Assembly (NCBI RefSeq): GCF_001522545.3
Contig: NC_031796.1
Coordinates: forward strand, 3,062,605-3,126,604
Source: Parus major
Lineage: Eukaryota; Chordata; Aves; Passeriformes; Paridae
Length of the DNA: 64,000 bases
Direction: 5' to 3'
The first letter of the stretch is position 1. Each line of letters begins with the position of its first letter. A model generated the notes under the pieces. It was not told the origin of the DNA, made no database searches, and saw only the letters and a list, made by a program, of their open reading frames with translations. The translations under genes were made by a program, and so were the position numbers. This document shows positions 35,200 to 46,169 of the stretch, piece by piece.

Positions 35200-35423
35200 G
35201 GAGGGTCAGGTTGGGTAGCAGGGAAAGGTTCCTCCCCCAGAGGTGCTGGCACTGCCCAGGCTCCCCAGGGAATGGTCCCAGCCCTGAGGCTGCCAGAGCT
35301 CCAGGAGAGCTTGGACAGAGCTCCAGGGCTCCAGAGTGGGATTGTTGGGGTGTCTGGGCAGGAGTTGGACTGGATGTTCCTTGGGGTTTAACTCAGAATG
35401 TTTTGTGATTCTCTGATTATTAA
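35200..35423 (+). mobile_element. CR1 LINE, 3' end complete
   Basis: The sense copy has GGGAAAGGTTCCTCCCCCAG, GGTGCTGGCACTGCCCAGG, GGGGTGTCTGGGCAGG and the terminus AGAATGTTTTGTGATTCTCTGA. It carries a small duplication of CTCCAGGGCTCCAGAG type. Confidence 0.87.
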
Positions 35424-36193
35424 TTGCTTTTTCCACACACCAACAAAGTTAGAGGTGGGATAGCAAAGGCTGGCCGTGAAGAGGAAGAAATGAATGAACT
35501 CCAAGAGCCAGGGGGATGAAAATACATAAGTCTAAAGGATTTGTAGCCACCCCTCCAGGCTGGTGCTGGTCACAGATCATATTGGCCTAAACAAAACCTA
35601 CCTTTAACCTCATAAAAATGAAAGTAAACATCAAAATGCTCCAACAGAGCTGTGTGGGGTTTATCTCAGGGTACAAGAGGGCTGTCAGGGAAAGGAGTGT
35701 GACCCCATGGGACTCACCTGGACATCCATAGTCAGCTCCAGCAGCACACAGCAGGACTTCTGCAGGGTGGAGTAAAGTCATCTGTCCCCATTCCACCTTC
35801 CATGTCCCCTGCAAGTCCCAGATGGTGCAGAAAGAGGAGCCCAGGTGCTGGTGGCCTGTGTTTGTTCTGAGGAAGGCGTGGGCTGGAGGCAGCTGGGTTT
35901 GGGGCTCCATCATTTCTGTCATTCAGCCGTGTTGGAATTGTGGGTGTTTGACTTGGCTCAGCAGAGAAAAAAGTGATGGAGTGACCAGGCTGCTTTTGGA
36001 GGTGATGCAGGCAAAGCCATATCCAACAGGGCAGTGAATTCCATGAATTCCACGGGTTTGGTATCTTTTCTGAGGGCTGATGCTGTTGTCCTCACAGTAG
36101 GGGAGGAGGGGAATGTGGTGCCGGGCAGTGGAGCTCCAGTGGGGAACATGTGGCTCCTGTAAGGGGTCAGGGCAGCGTGTGAAGGAGGGGAAC

Positions 36194-36316
36194 ATTGAAT
36201 CACAGAATCAGCCAGGGTGGAAAAGACCTTTGAGATCATTGAGTCCAACCTACGACCTAACACCACCCTGTCACCCTGACCACGGCACCGAGTGCCACAT
36301 CCGGGCTTTCCTTACA
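36194..36316 (-). mobile_element. CR1 LINE 3' end (antisense) close to exon 15
   Basis: GAATCACAGAATCAGCCAGG, then GGAAAAGACCTTTGAGATCATTGAGTCCAACC-type sequence and GCACCGAGTGCCACATCC. It ends about 100 bases before the exon 15 acceptor, so it lies within the distance where branch-site selection happens. Confidence 0.82.
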
Positions 36317-36419
36317 CGATGTTATTGTCACTTCTGTTTTAACCTTCTGATTCCTGCCGAGCAGCCAGACCTGCAGGGCTGTGTCTGCACAGGGTGACAC
36401 TGCTGTGCTCTGTCCCCAG

Positions 36420-36586
36420 GAGCCCTACTACGTGCGCTGCATCAAACCCAACGACAAGAAGTCACCACAGCTCTTTGATGAGGAGCGGTGCCGGCACCAG
36501 GTGGAGTACCTGGGGCTGCTGGAGAACGTGCGGGTGCGCCGCGCCGGCTTCGCCTACCGCCAGACCTACGAGAAGTTCCTGCACAG
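36420..36586 (+). CDS. MYO1D: MYO1D exon 15 (actin interface and SH region, residues 583-638)
   Basis: The exon has 55 codons plus two bases of Arg638. It begins [19 protein letters not shown] and ends [12 protein letters not shown]. The acceptor is CTGTCCCCAG and the donor [19 protein letters not shown] (SH2/SH1 region strand) and [20 protein letters not shown] (SH1 helix into converter) are hallmark myosin motifs. The exon is CpG-rich (about 14 CpG in 167 bases). Confidence 0.97.
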
Positions 36587-38748
36587 GTGAGAGGCTGCCA
36601 GGCACTGCCCAGCTCCTTGGCTGGGCTTGGTTTAAATCCCACAGGACCGTGGATGTTCTGGTTCAATGTTCTGGTTCACCTGTGCCAGGATGGCTGCTCT
36701 GGTTCGGCTGTGCTCAGGTGCTTGTGCTGCTCAGGCTCAGTTCCTTGTCTGCTGAAACTCACTGGCTGTGTTAGTCTGCAGCAGGAATGTGTAATGAGGA
36801 GCTACCCTTGAGTATCACACTAAAACCTGAGCTAATTAACTGGTGTTTTCTCTCTGGATTGTCTAATTGTTGCAGCAAGACGTGGCGTGTCTGGGGGAGC
36901 ACGTGATGGTGCACGGTGACACTGTGTGGGAAAACCCCCTGGACTTTAAAACTGGAAGTCTGAAAAGGGGGATGGTATCATGATCTCATTAAATGTGGTT
37001 TTGATTCTTCTTGCCCTCTTAATTCCTACCAGACTTGTGACAAATGACATGTTTTAGATTGAAATTTGTCTTAAGGCTTCACTAAATTAACGTGGGCCCT
37101 GCAAGTTCAAGCTGCTCTGATGGAACAGTGAATGGAGTTTTTGTCCTGTTATTGAATCAGGTGAGAAAAGGGCTGTGAGAATAGAAAAAAATTAAATTTT
37201 CCAAGCAGGTGGAATGTCATGAGTTAGAAACAAAGTGCTGGTGAAAGATCTTTTGCTTTATTCACAGTGGAGATTTGCCTGGATATATCATAATACCCAA
37301 GGTGGAATGAAAGGCTCTGGCTTCTTAAATCCAGTCTGCAGTGCTGGGGATCAGCTTCCTGAACCATTCTGCAGTGGATAGAGTGTACTTTCACCTCACA
37401 TGTGGAATTAATTACAATTTACTCTTAAGATTTGTGTAATCACTATTAATATAAACAGCTCCTTTGTTTTTAATGAATGTTTGATGAGCTCTCGTGAGCT
37501 CCAGCCCTGCAGTGTTTGCAGCCAGGAAACCAAATCAGCACATGGCAACTGCTTCAGCTTTTGGGGTGATGGAGCAGGAATCCTGCCCAGCCCTGGAGTG
37601 GGTTTTGATATCCAGAGGGATCAGACACTGTTTGTGTGTGTGGTATTGCTCCGAGCCTGGTTTGCAATGTCTTCTAAATTAACAAAAGGAGAAAAATGAA
37701 CCCAGAAAAATAATTTCTCTTTCTGTAGGAGGAGAGTTTGTTGATATTTAGCTCTAAATCCTGTAAGGTAGTTGATATCTCCTCTCTCTCAGTAGGGAAT
37801 GAAGTGAAGCACAGTTAAGACCATTATAAATGTCCTTCTCAAGCTTTTCTTCAATAAAGAAAACCTTTCTTTGAGCTCTGTGCAAGCCAGGCTGCCCTTT
37901 CCAATTTGAAGTATTTTCTGTTGGATCAGGAGAAGTTGTCCCTTCCTGTGGTCACGGCATTGTCCAGTTGGGTGTCACACATGGCACTTGCACAGATGGG
38001 GTGCATTCTCTTGGTTTAATATATAAATTACCATCAAAAAAACCCTGATTGGGTTTCAGGAAGGGGTTTGTGAGTGTAATCCAACCCTTTCCACACAGAG
38101 ACATCCATATGCCTGTCCCAGGCCATGTCAAACATAGCATGGAATCAACACTGAGAGCTGTGAACAGCAGGCTGGGAAGGGACAGTGAGGCCCAGCTGCA
38201 GCTGCACACCCAATATTGTTCATTAAAGCTTCACCATTTAGTGGCTTGCAGAAATGTTGGTTCTTAGGAGAGCTGGACTGGGAAGTGTTAACTCCAAGAG
38301 CAGCCTCATCCCTGTTGGGTGTTCCCATAGGGAGGTACAGAGGGAGAGGGGAAACAAAGGTGTTTGAAGGGGGTGTTCCATGTGTGAGTGACCTTGGAAT
38401 CTGTGGGGATCTGCAGGCAGGAGAGGAGCAGGGCTGTGGTGTCAGAGAGCAGATTAATTCCAGCCTCTGCCTGGCTATAATTAGCAGCAGGCCAGGACTA
38501 TGAGTGGTTGTGGCATCCAGGCCATGCCCTGTGCTGCGGGGAAGGAGTTGGTGGCACTGTGTGACACGTGTGGGGACAATGGGAACAGGGGACAGCTGGG
38601 ATATTCCTCCTGCTCTGCCTGGGAGGGAGCAGGGCTGTCAGCACTGGGCTGTCTTTAATGCCTGTGGAAAGGAGCAGGAGGGTTTAACATCTGGGTCAGG
38701 TTTTCCATGCTGTGACATTGCTTCTCTCCTGAGATCCTTGATGGGACA

Positions 38749-39149
38749 GGCCTGGCTCCATAGCCTGGATCCAAACCTGATCCATAGCCTGGATCTGAAC
38801 CTCTTCCATAGCCTGGATCTGAACCTCTTCCATTGCCTGGATCTGAANNNNNNNNNNNNNNNNNNNNNNNNNNNNNNNNNNNNNNNNNNNNNNNNNNNNN
38901 NNNNNNNNNNNNNNNNNNNNNNNNNNNNNNNNNNNNNNNNNNNNNNNNNNNNNNNNNNNNNNNNNNNNNNNNNNNNNNNNNNNNNNNNNNNNNNNNNNNN
39001 NNNNNNNNNNNNNNNNNTCTTCCATTGCCTGGATCTGAACCTCTTCCATAGCCTGGGCCACAGCCTGGATCCAAACCTGATCCATAGCCTTGTTCCCAGC
39101 CTGATCCATAGCCTTGTTCCCAGCCTGTTTCCCAGCCTCATTCCCAGCT
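38749..39149 (+). repeat. 24-bp minisatellite (CATAGCCTGGATCTGAACCTCTTC)n with gap
   Basis: Units such as CATAGCCTGGATCTGAACCT plus CTTC repeat at a 24-base period from about 38759. After the gap, variant units continue, including CATAGCCTTGTTCCCAGCCT, to about 39149. Because 24 is a multiple of three the array stays open in several frames on both strands, giving spurious repetitive open frames. There is no evidence that it is translated. Confidence 0.9.
38848..39017. other. Assembly gap (170 N) inside minisatellite
   Basis: The N run is flanked on both sides by the same 24-bp unit, so it almost certainly hides further copies of it. Confidence 0.99.
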
Positions 39150-40169
39150 CAGGGGTTACACTGCCACTGCTTTGCTCTTTTATTTTTCCTTTTTCCTAAC
39201 AAAACTGTCTTGAGGTGAGAGGTTTTTCCCAGTGAGTCAATTACTGCAGGAACAATTTCCTGATGAGAACAGGGAAGAGGATCCAGTGTGCAGCACTGAT
39301 GTCTCATGTGTGAGAGCAGGAATGTTTTTGCCAGCACGTGCTAAATCTTCTGGGAGTCTGAAGGGAGGTTTTTAATCCTGTTTATTTATCAGTGAGATCC
39401 CTGTAACCCCTGGGGATGGTGTTCCCTGCTTAGGCACAGTGTGCACCTCCATTTCCCCCTCTTCCACAGCGTATTCCAAAGGCTGATTTGATGAATGAAC
39501 GCACTGGGATGTTTCCATTCAGTCTCCTTGAGGCTGTTCCGAGGCTCCTGAGGTACCACCACTCCCAGGAAAAGGGGGATTGTGAGGCTGTTTAAGTGTA
39601 ACTGAGAGCTGAGAGTGTTGGAGCTTTGAGATTGATGCCTGCCTTGGCTGGAGGCTTTGAAGTGCGAAGTGGCTGAGCTCGCTGAGTGCTTGTTTTATTT
39701 AGAACACGGAGCTGTGGGTTCCATTCCAGTGAAAACGTCTATTACAGCTTTTATTATGTCCATAAATCTTATGCAGAAAATTCATTGTTGCTTTTTGCAG
39801 ATGCCTGTTGCCCTAATCAGCATTTCCTGGGCTGGTAAATCTTACAGAGCTCAGGCTGATCCCGGTTTGGGTTCGATTTGTAGATGTCTTAGTTCCAGTC
39901 TGCATTTCTTTGTAGTGGAAAATGGAGTTTGGAGAGTGAGGGATGGGTGGAATGGCTGGCCCACAGTTACAGGCAGTGTTTGCACAGACTGGGGCAGCCA
40001 AAGCTCTGCTCTAGGGGGAAGTGACAGAGTTTGTTAGAAATTAATCCCAAAGTGATGCAAGAGAAAAAATTGTTTGCAGAATTTTTAAATCCAGGTTTTC
40101 TCACAAAGCAATTGGTTGCAGGTGGCTTCTCATGCAGAATGGGAAGAAACCAAAGCTTTTCTTCCATAC

Positions 40170-40232
40170 CAAAAAAACCCAAACCAAACCAAAACAAAAC
40201 AAAATCCAAGCAAACAAATAAAAATTAAAATT
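40170..40232 (+). repeat. A-rich simple repeat (AAACC/AAAAC)n
   Basis: Short runs of AAACC and AAAAC follow an A7 tract, then AAATAAAAATTAAAATT. It is low-complexity sequence about 330 bases upstream of exon 16. Confidence 0.85.
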
Positions 40233-40557
40233 GGATACTGAAGGTGTGAAAAATGGAACAGACAAATTTGCAGGAGGCCATTGCTGAGTTTGTCCCCTTG
40301 TATCACTTCAGTGCTGATGAATTGAGCTCCTCTCAATATTGTTTTGCAGTATCTCACAAAATCACACATCTCCTTTAGTCATTTTCATTGTATTTTGAGG
40401 ATCATGATTGCTACAGAGGATGTCTTCAGACTCTTCCATCTATACTCAGCTTTATTACAATTTAGTTGATAATTTTTTCTAAAACAATTGAAGACTGGCT
40501 TTCTCAAGCACCCTGGTGGCAAGTTCACAATTTGTAAATTGTACCTTTTCATTCCAG

Positions 40558-40765
40558 GTACAAGATGATCTCTGAATTCACTTGGCCCAACCACGACCTC
40601 CCCTCAGACAAGGATGCTGTGAGGAAGCTCATTGAGTGCCACGGCTTCCAGCACGACGTGGCCTACGGCAAGACCAAGCTCTTCATCCGCACACCACGGA
40701 CTCTGTTCACCCTGGAGGAGCTGCACGCCAAAATGCTCATCAGGATCGTCCTCTTCCTGCAGAAG
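40558..40765 (+). CDS. MYO1D: MYO1D exon 16 (converter and first half of IQ1, residues 638-707)
   Basis: The first base completes Arg638, then 69 codons beginning [20 protein letters not shown] and ending IRIVLFLQK. The acceptor is TTCATTCCAG and the donor AAG|GTAAAG. It encodes the converter ([14 protein letters not shown]) and the start of the first calmodulin-binding IQ motif, which continues in exon 17 after a 13-kb intron. Confidence 0.96.
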
Positions 40766-41032
40766 GTAAAGCTTCCACTCCCTCAGAAACTCAGCTCAAG
40801 GTCCTTAAACCACCCTTGCTTTTCTTTCTGGTTCTGTTGCTGCACAGATTCCAGACTTCTGCAGTTTGGGCACTGCTGGATATTTTCAGGGCTCTTTCCA
40901 TGGTGCTCTCTGTGGCTTTGGTGTGGTGGGAGCAGTAGCACCTAGAAAGTTCATCACTGGTTAAATACTTGCCCTTTTCTCAGTGGAAGCAGGATGCCTG
41001 GGAGCTTGAAGGATTTTTGTGGCTGAAATGTG

Positions 41033-41262
41033 GAATCACAGAATTCCAGGCTGGTTTGGATGAGGTTTGGATCACCTTGTAGCCAAATGCCACCACGCCC
41101 TGGCACAGAGAAGCTGTGGCTGCCCTATCCCTGGAAGTGTCCAAGGCCAGGCTGGGTGGGGTCAAGTGGAGAGGTCTTATGGAAGGTGTCCCTGCCCATG
41201 GCAAGGGATGGGAGTGGGAGAGCTTTCAGGTTCCTTTTTACACAAACCATCCTGTGATTCAT
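41033..41262 (+). mobile_element. CR1 LINE fragments, short antisense end then sense copy
   Basis: 41033-41075 (AATCACAGAATTCCAGGCTGG) looks like a reverse-strand CR1 3' end. It is followed by a sense CR1 segment (CCCTGGCACAGAGAAGCTGT, GGTGTCCCTGCCCATGGCA, ACAAACCATCCTGTGATTCA). The same head-to-head layout occurs at 51612. Confidence 0.75.
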
Positions 41263-42101
41263 GGTGTTAGCACCAGAAAACTCTGTACGAGCAAGATCTG
41301 TCTGGCAAAGAGCAGAAATGGTGGGGCTGACTCTGCCCTGTCAGGCAAAGTGAATTAGTTCAAGACTTTTAGAAAATAATTTCTGAAAATGCATATTTTC
41401 TGTAAAATTCTTGAAACTTGGGAAAGAGCAGAAACTCTGAATCCATTCCTGTCTCTCACAAATAGAAACTGCTGACAGATGGATGTAAAAACTTGACAGA
41501 GCAAAAGCTCTGCAGGGAAAACAGGTTGGCACAAACTTTCCAAACCTGGTGGACTGAATGGGGAAGAGCCTGAAGGAGAAGTTCCCCACTGGAAGTTCTG
41601 AGTTCTGTGGAACACTCACATTTGTGGTGTCTGCAGTGCATTGGGGGTGATTCTCTTCCTGGAAACCCAACCAGTTTGACCAGTATGGGAGCAGAAAGCA
41701 TCGAGTCTAGGGTTGGTCTGTTGGTATTTGCTGTGCTGCAAGGTTTGTCTTTAGTAGGGAATTCTGCACCTTTTGTCTGGAAAGACCAAGCTCAGGCTTT
41801 GGAGGATGCAGGCCCTGCCTTTCTCTGAGCTTTGTGGTTCAGAGTTTTCTTCCCTGTTCTGAGCATATCCTGTTGCTGAGCTTCCTACCCAACATCTCCC
41901 ATCTTCCTTCCCAGGAAAGGGGAGCACTTTTCCAGAAGCTCCATCTGGCTTATTCTCTCAGGGTGGTCTGAGGCCAATCTTTGGGGCCCCCATGCCCCTT
42001 GGAAGGTGTTCCTGGATCCTTAGATGTGCTTCCCCCGTGCTCACCAGGGTTCTGGGGTGGAATCTACTGCCTGGAGCCACTCTGGTGCTTTCAGGGAGGT
42101 C

Positions 42102-42179
42102 TCAGGGCCACAGCTTGAACCCAGAATCTCTTTCTTCCCGAGGAATGGGGTGAACTAATGAGCTCCTTGTGGAATAAAG
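42102..42179 (-). other. Candidate terminal exon of putative antisense gene (weak)
   Basis: On the minus strand a strong acceptor (GTCCCCCCTGCAG) precedes 25 open codons from 42179 and then TGA at 42102. Frame 0 fits the phase in which the exon at 42819-43023 leaves off. A good donor (CCCTG|GTGAGC) also lies at 42044, so it could be a non-coding internal exon instead. No AATAAA was noticed soon downstream. It may be chance. Confidence 0.15.
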
Positions 42180-42818
42180 CTGCAGGGGGGACTGCTTGAT
42201 CCCAGGTGACTCCAACTTTCATACTAAAGCAGGGAGCAATTGAGGAGTGACCTTTTTGGAAGTTGCAAGGTGCAGCTACTGGAGAATAATTTCAGAGCCC
42301 AGGGCTGTGTTGCTGTGGGAGCAGATCATGGCTCAGTGAGCTCCAAGCTCCTCCTTCACATAAATCCAGTGAGAGGCACAATTTTAACAGCAACTTGTCA
42401 GTTTTGTGAGTTTGCTGCCAGCTCCAGAATTACATTGTCTGGGCTGGGATCTGGAGTGGGCTCAGCATCAAAGACAGCAGGGCAAAGGATTTTTTTGCTC
42501 CTGGAAGGTAAATACCAGCTATGGGGTAATGGATCAAACCCTGGCTCCACGAAGGGGTTTGCTGCACTGTTTTCAGAGTTTGTGTGGCATCAGGTGTAGA
42601 ATAACTGTGGTGCTTCTGGGGGTTTCCTTGTTGCCATGGTCAGCAAAAGTGATGGAAATTAAAATGCTGGTGCACATTGTCCTGTGGCTTCACAAACCTC
42701 CCTGCCCTGTGTTCTGCTCTCCCAGGGGTGGGGAGGGACCAACATGAGTCTGAAACAGGACATGGAGGTGTATTTTTGGTATTTTTCTGTGAGAAATCTT
42801 CAGGGAGTTCTAACTTAC

Positions 42819-43023
42819 CTCATGAAGGATTTGTGGGGAAAAGACAAACACCTTCTCCAGTGCTGAAGGTACTGAGGACTCTGAAGGAATCTGGATGTCC
42901 TCCTGGAGCTCCTTTTCTGTAGCTGACACCTCTCTGCTTTCACTCACTGAAGGTTCTTCAACCAGACTCTCAAATGCTGGCAAGGGGATGCAGAGAAGCT
43001 TTTCAGAGTCCTGGAACTTGCAG
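42819..43023 (-). CDS. Candidate coding exon on minus strand, unknown gene, nested in MYO1D intron 16
   Basis: On the minus strand an acceptor (GTGTTTCTTGGTTTAG) and a consensus donor (CATGAG|GTAAGT) enclose 205 bases. One frame, and only one, is open throughout: one base completing a codon, then 68 codons beginning CKFQDSEKLLCIPLPAFESL and ending VFVFSPQILHE. The translation is acidic and Ser/Glu/Pro-rich (about 13 Glu and 12 Ser), with no repeat character and no CR1. The frame meets a stop three codons past the donor, as expected for an exon. I do not recognise the protein. It does not belong to MYO1D, which is on the other strand. It could be part of an antisense nested gene or a decayed exon; 68 open codons alone could arise by chance. 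Confidence 0.4.
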
Positions 43024-43145
43024 CTAAACCAAGAAACACTCAATGAATCATTAAATGCTTATTAAACATCCCATCAGCTAAAGAGCAGGTGTTGAGCTGC
43101 TATCTATAGGTATGGATTAGAGACCTTGTACAGTGTTAAATCTAC

Positions 43146-43218
43146 CTGGAAAAAGCTTGATTTTGTCTCCACTTTCTGTGTTTCTCTTGTTTCCTGTTAA
43201 CTCTGCTCCCAGCTCTGG
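43146..43218 (-). other. Candidate minus-strand exon (weak)
   Basis: The donor TTCCAG|GTAGAT is good, but the acceptor (GGGATCTCAG) lacks a pyrimidine tract. With 2 bases in and 2 out, the frame reads a basic 23-residue stretch including KQEKHRKW. Its exit phase fits the entry of 42819-43023. I chose it partly for that fit, so this is weak evidence. Confidence 0.12.
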
Positions 43219-44292
43219 CTGAGATCCCTCCCCTGCTCTGCTGCTGGCACATGGGGCTTTTGGAGTCGGGCAGTGCTGGAAAAGGAACAGTCAACAATCA
43301 AAAATCAAACCAGAGGAGGGATCTGATGAGGCCTCCTCTGAGCTCTGAAAGCATCAAGGCAATTTGGCCTGTCATTTCTGTTCTCAACTTGCTTTCAATT
43401 GTTCATTAACAACTTACAGGGAAATTTAATTCTTGCTTTTTTTTCCTTTTGTAGTTTTGCCTGTGAGCATCAAAGGCTGAGGGAGGCAAACTGAGCACAT
43501 CTAGAAGGATTTGATTTTCTTTTAAATAACCGAGCCTTCTGTTACATTGGAGTTCCTCAGATTTGAATTTAGGAAAAGGGAAAGACAAGAGATGAAATGT
43601 GCTGTTGTGACAATGGGCACTTGTGTGACACAAGCTGAGGCAGATGTGAGGAGCAGCCTTAGAGCAGCTGATCCCAGCCTGGGGCCCAGGGTGTTTTCCT
43701 CTGCACAGGAATGAGTGTAAGTGAAAGAATCCACATTTAGCAGCTCTTTTTCTAATGATGTGTATTCTGTGGCTTATTGCTCTCCTGCAAATCACGAGGC
43801 TTTCCAGAAGGGGTTCAGTAATTATCTGGAGAGCTTCATCATCCAGTGACCCTTAACCCTCCAAACAGTGCTGCTGCCTTTGTGTAATGGTGCTTACGAG
43901 TTTGCTTAAATTGAATTAAAACTGACTTCTAGTTTAAATAGATAATTTTACTTTCTTTTGTTCCACATCTCAGGGATGTCTTCACCTTTAGATTTATCTT
44001 TCATGCTCCTTTTTTTCCATGGTAAAATGTCAGTGAGATTCCAGGCTGTAATTTTCCTTCTGCCCCAGCGCAGTCAGTGAGCAGATGTGATGTGATTTAA
44101 CCGTGGCAACTTGCTGGCTCCAGGAGAATTCAGCAAGTGAGAGCTGTGTCCAGTGTCACAAACCCCATATGGCAGCAGGGATGTCACACCAAGGGGTCAC
44201 TCCAGAAAGCCCAGCTGAGGTTGTTTCATGTGGTGCTTTAGGGTTTATTTGCAGTACCTGTGCTCCTGCCAGCTCTGTGATTGTCACCCTGA

Positions 44293-44329
44293 ATGCAAAT
44301 GGAGCAGCTCTAATGTTAATCATGCAAAT
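44293..44329 (+). promoter_or_regulatory. Two perfect octamer motifs (ATGCAAAT)
   Basis: ATGCAAAT occurs at 44293-44300 and 44322-44329, same orientation, 29 bases apart. This is the binding consensus of POU-domain (Oct) factors. A low-complexity A-rich run (44330-44351) follows. Function is not shown; a chance occurrence of two exact octamers this close is uncommon but possible. Confidence 0.3.
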
Positions 44330-44867
44330 AAAAAAAATAAAAAAAAAAAAGCTGCCATGAAGCACTGCTGCTTTTGCTGCCCTTGGAAAGGCTCCCACAG
44401 GCTCATTAGCTGTGCAGAGCAGAGCTTTGTTGAGGGAAGAAAGCCCGGGCAGCCGGCACGTGCGGGCTGTGCAGATGATGGCTCCTGTCACTGTAATTTA
44501 CTGCACTATTTCAGTGTCATTTTATCAGGCCGGCACAGCTGCGTATGGAAATCACTCCCCAAATCTTCCTGCCTGGCACAGAGGCAGCAGGAATGTCCTT
44601 GGTGCAGCCCAGCCCCTCCTGGGACACAGCCCAGCACCAGGGGAGCCTGGGGGGCACTGGGGCTGGGAGGGACAGTGCTGGCCATGGGACGTGCCCTGGA
44701 CATCCCAAGGTGTCCTTGGCTATCCCAGCGTGTCTGAGGAGCCTGGATGGGCTCTGCAGAGGCTCAGGAGCTGCCATCACCATGGCAACATTCCCCAACC
44801 CACGGGGAGAGCAGCACAGAGCCATGGCTGACGTGTCATCATTCCATGTCATCGTTCCCTGCTTCAC

Positions 44868-44961
44868 CTTCCCGCTCCAGCCCCATCAGCTCTGTGAGCT
44901 CGGGACACAGGGGAGCCTCAGCCACAGAGGGAAGCTCCTCCATGGACACAGGAGCTGTTTC
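44868..44961 (-). other. Candidate minus-strand exon (weak to moderate)
   Basis: An acceptor (ACCTGTCAG) and a usable donor (GGGAAG|GTGAAG) bound 94 bases. Phase 0 entry gives 31 codons starting ETAPVSMEELPSVAEAPLC, acidic like the exon at 42819. Beyond the donor the frame hits TGA. The pyrimidine tract is poor. It may be part of the same putative antisense gene or chance. Confidence 0.2.
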
Positions 44962-45724
44962 CTGACAGGTTATGGAGGGACAGAAGTGATCCAGTGGGGG
45001 CTTGGGCCAGTGACCCAGATAAAAGGGATGTGGTGGATTTGCCTCTGGACTCCAGGCTCTTTCCATTCCAAGGCAATGTTTGTGCACGCCGGCTATCAGC
45101 GGGAACAGGTCTATAATGACACCTGGATTTGTATCCTGGAACCAGGCTTTGATCTGGAGAGGCTGTGGCAGGGAGGAGCTGTGACAGGAGATGCTGTGGC
45201 TCCTTCCCGAGGAGCAGGTGGAGGGAAGGAGAAAGAGCTTGGCTCCATCCCCTGCATCGACACTGACTGATCCCACGGCTCCTCCTGTGCTGCTCCCCTT
45301 CCCTGGGCCAGGATCATCCCTTTCTGCTTCCAGTGAACGCATTGAGGCAAAAAATCCACCCTGCCCACCCCAGAAAATGCCAAAGCATTTTAAAAATGCT
45401 TTACCTCTTAGCAAAAAAACAAAAGAAAAGAGGGAATTTTCTGCCAGTTTATCCCCACAATGGCTCAGCTGCCTTCAGAAGAGTGGTCATGCTGGCAAGA
45501 ACTGGGGATTTGCCTGTGGGGGAAAAGCAGGAGAGCTGGATCCTATCCCTGCTCTTCCAATACCAGGTGCCTGGAGACACCTGGATACCTTCTTGATGTC
45601 CTTCTGCTCCAGGAAATGCTGTGGAAACACTCTGTAACCTAAGCAAGTGTAAATATCCATTATTGCTGAGCAAGAGAGGAAAAGAAAGGGTGCTGTGAGT
45701 GTGTAAAGTATGGAGAGCAGGGAA

Positions 45725-45822
45725 GCAGCCTGTTCCAGGGTCTTCCTGCTTCCATGGCAGGGGGTGGAACTGGGTGGCCTTTCATGTCCCTTCTAACCCA
45801 GACCATTCTGTGATTCCATGTC
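45725..45822 (+). mobile_element. CR1 LINE 3' end
   Basis: The short sense piece has CCATGGCAGGGGGTGGAACT, then CCTTCTAACCCAGACCATTC and a TGTGATTCCATG terminus. Confidence 0.82.
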
Positions 45823-46169
45823 TCTTTGGACATCTGTCATCCCTTCTCCTCCCTTCCCATGAGAAGAGTCCCAGGTAATTTGATTTCTCCAGGTTTGGAG
45901 GTTGTTCTGTGCTTCTGGTTGTCCCTGCAGCCTTTACCAGCACTAAACACTGAAAATGAGGAATTGGCCTGTAGTTCAATACCTTCAACATGAAAAACTC
46001 TCATGTGAATTTTCAGGGGATGAGAGAATGTTCCTGACACCTTCTGATGGCAGCAGTTTTATTGTGGTGATTGGAAACTTCTCTGCTTCCCTGACACTGG
46101 AGCTTTGGCAGTTCCCATAATCTGTTGATACAAAGCTGGCTTCTCCTTCCCCGCCACATTTTCCTTCCC

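Larger units (their letters stand above)
26300..36419 (+). other. MYO1D: MYO1D intron 14 (10.1 kb, CR1-rich)
   Basis: This phase 0 intron holds at least nine CR1 pieces on both strands, a nested CR1 pair and an inverted duplication (28495-30790). Unique stretches without recognised content include 26300-27185, 27405-28490, 33360-35195 and 35425-36190. No supported exon was found on either strand. Confidence 0.8.
36587..40557 (+). other. MYO1D: MYO1D intron 15 (4.0 kb)
   Basis: This phase 2 intron has no CR1 recognised. It contains a 24-bp minisatellite with an assembly gap (38749-39149) and an A-rich AAACC/AAAAC simple repeat (40170-40232). The rest is unique and without a supported exon. 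Confidence 0.85.

Noticed and set aside
38504..39199. Long repetitive open frames on both strands
   Set aside because: Created by the 24-bp minisatellite and the N gap; a unit length divisible by three keeps frames open.
44545..45270. 241-codon open frame on the plus strand in intron 16
   Set aside because: GC-rich sequence, no recognisable domain, no splice sites matched to the frame, and it overlaps a minus-strand exon candidate. Most likely chance.
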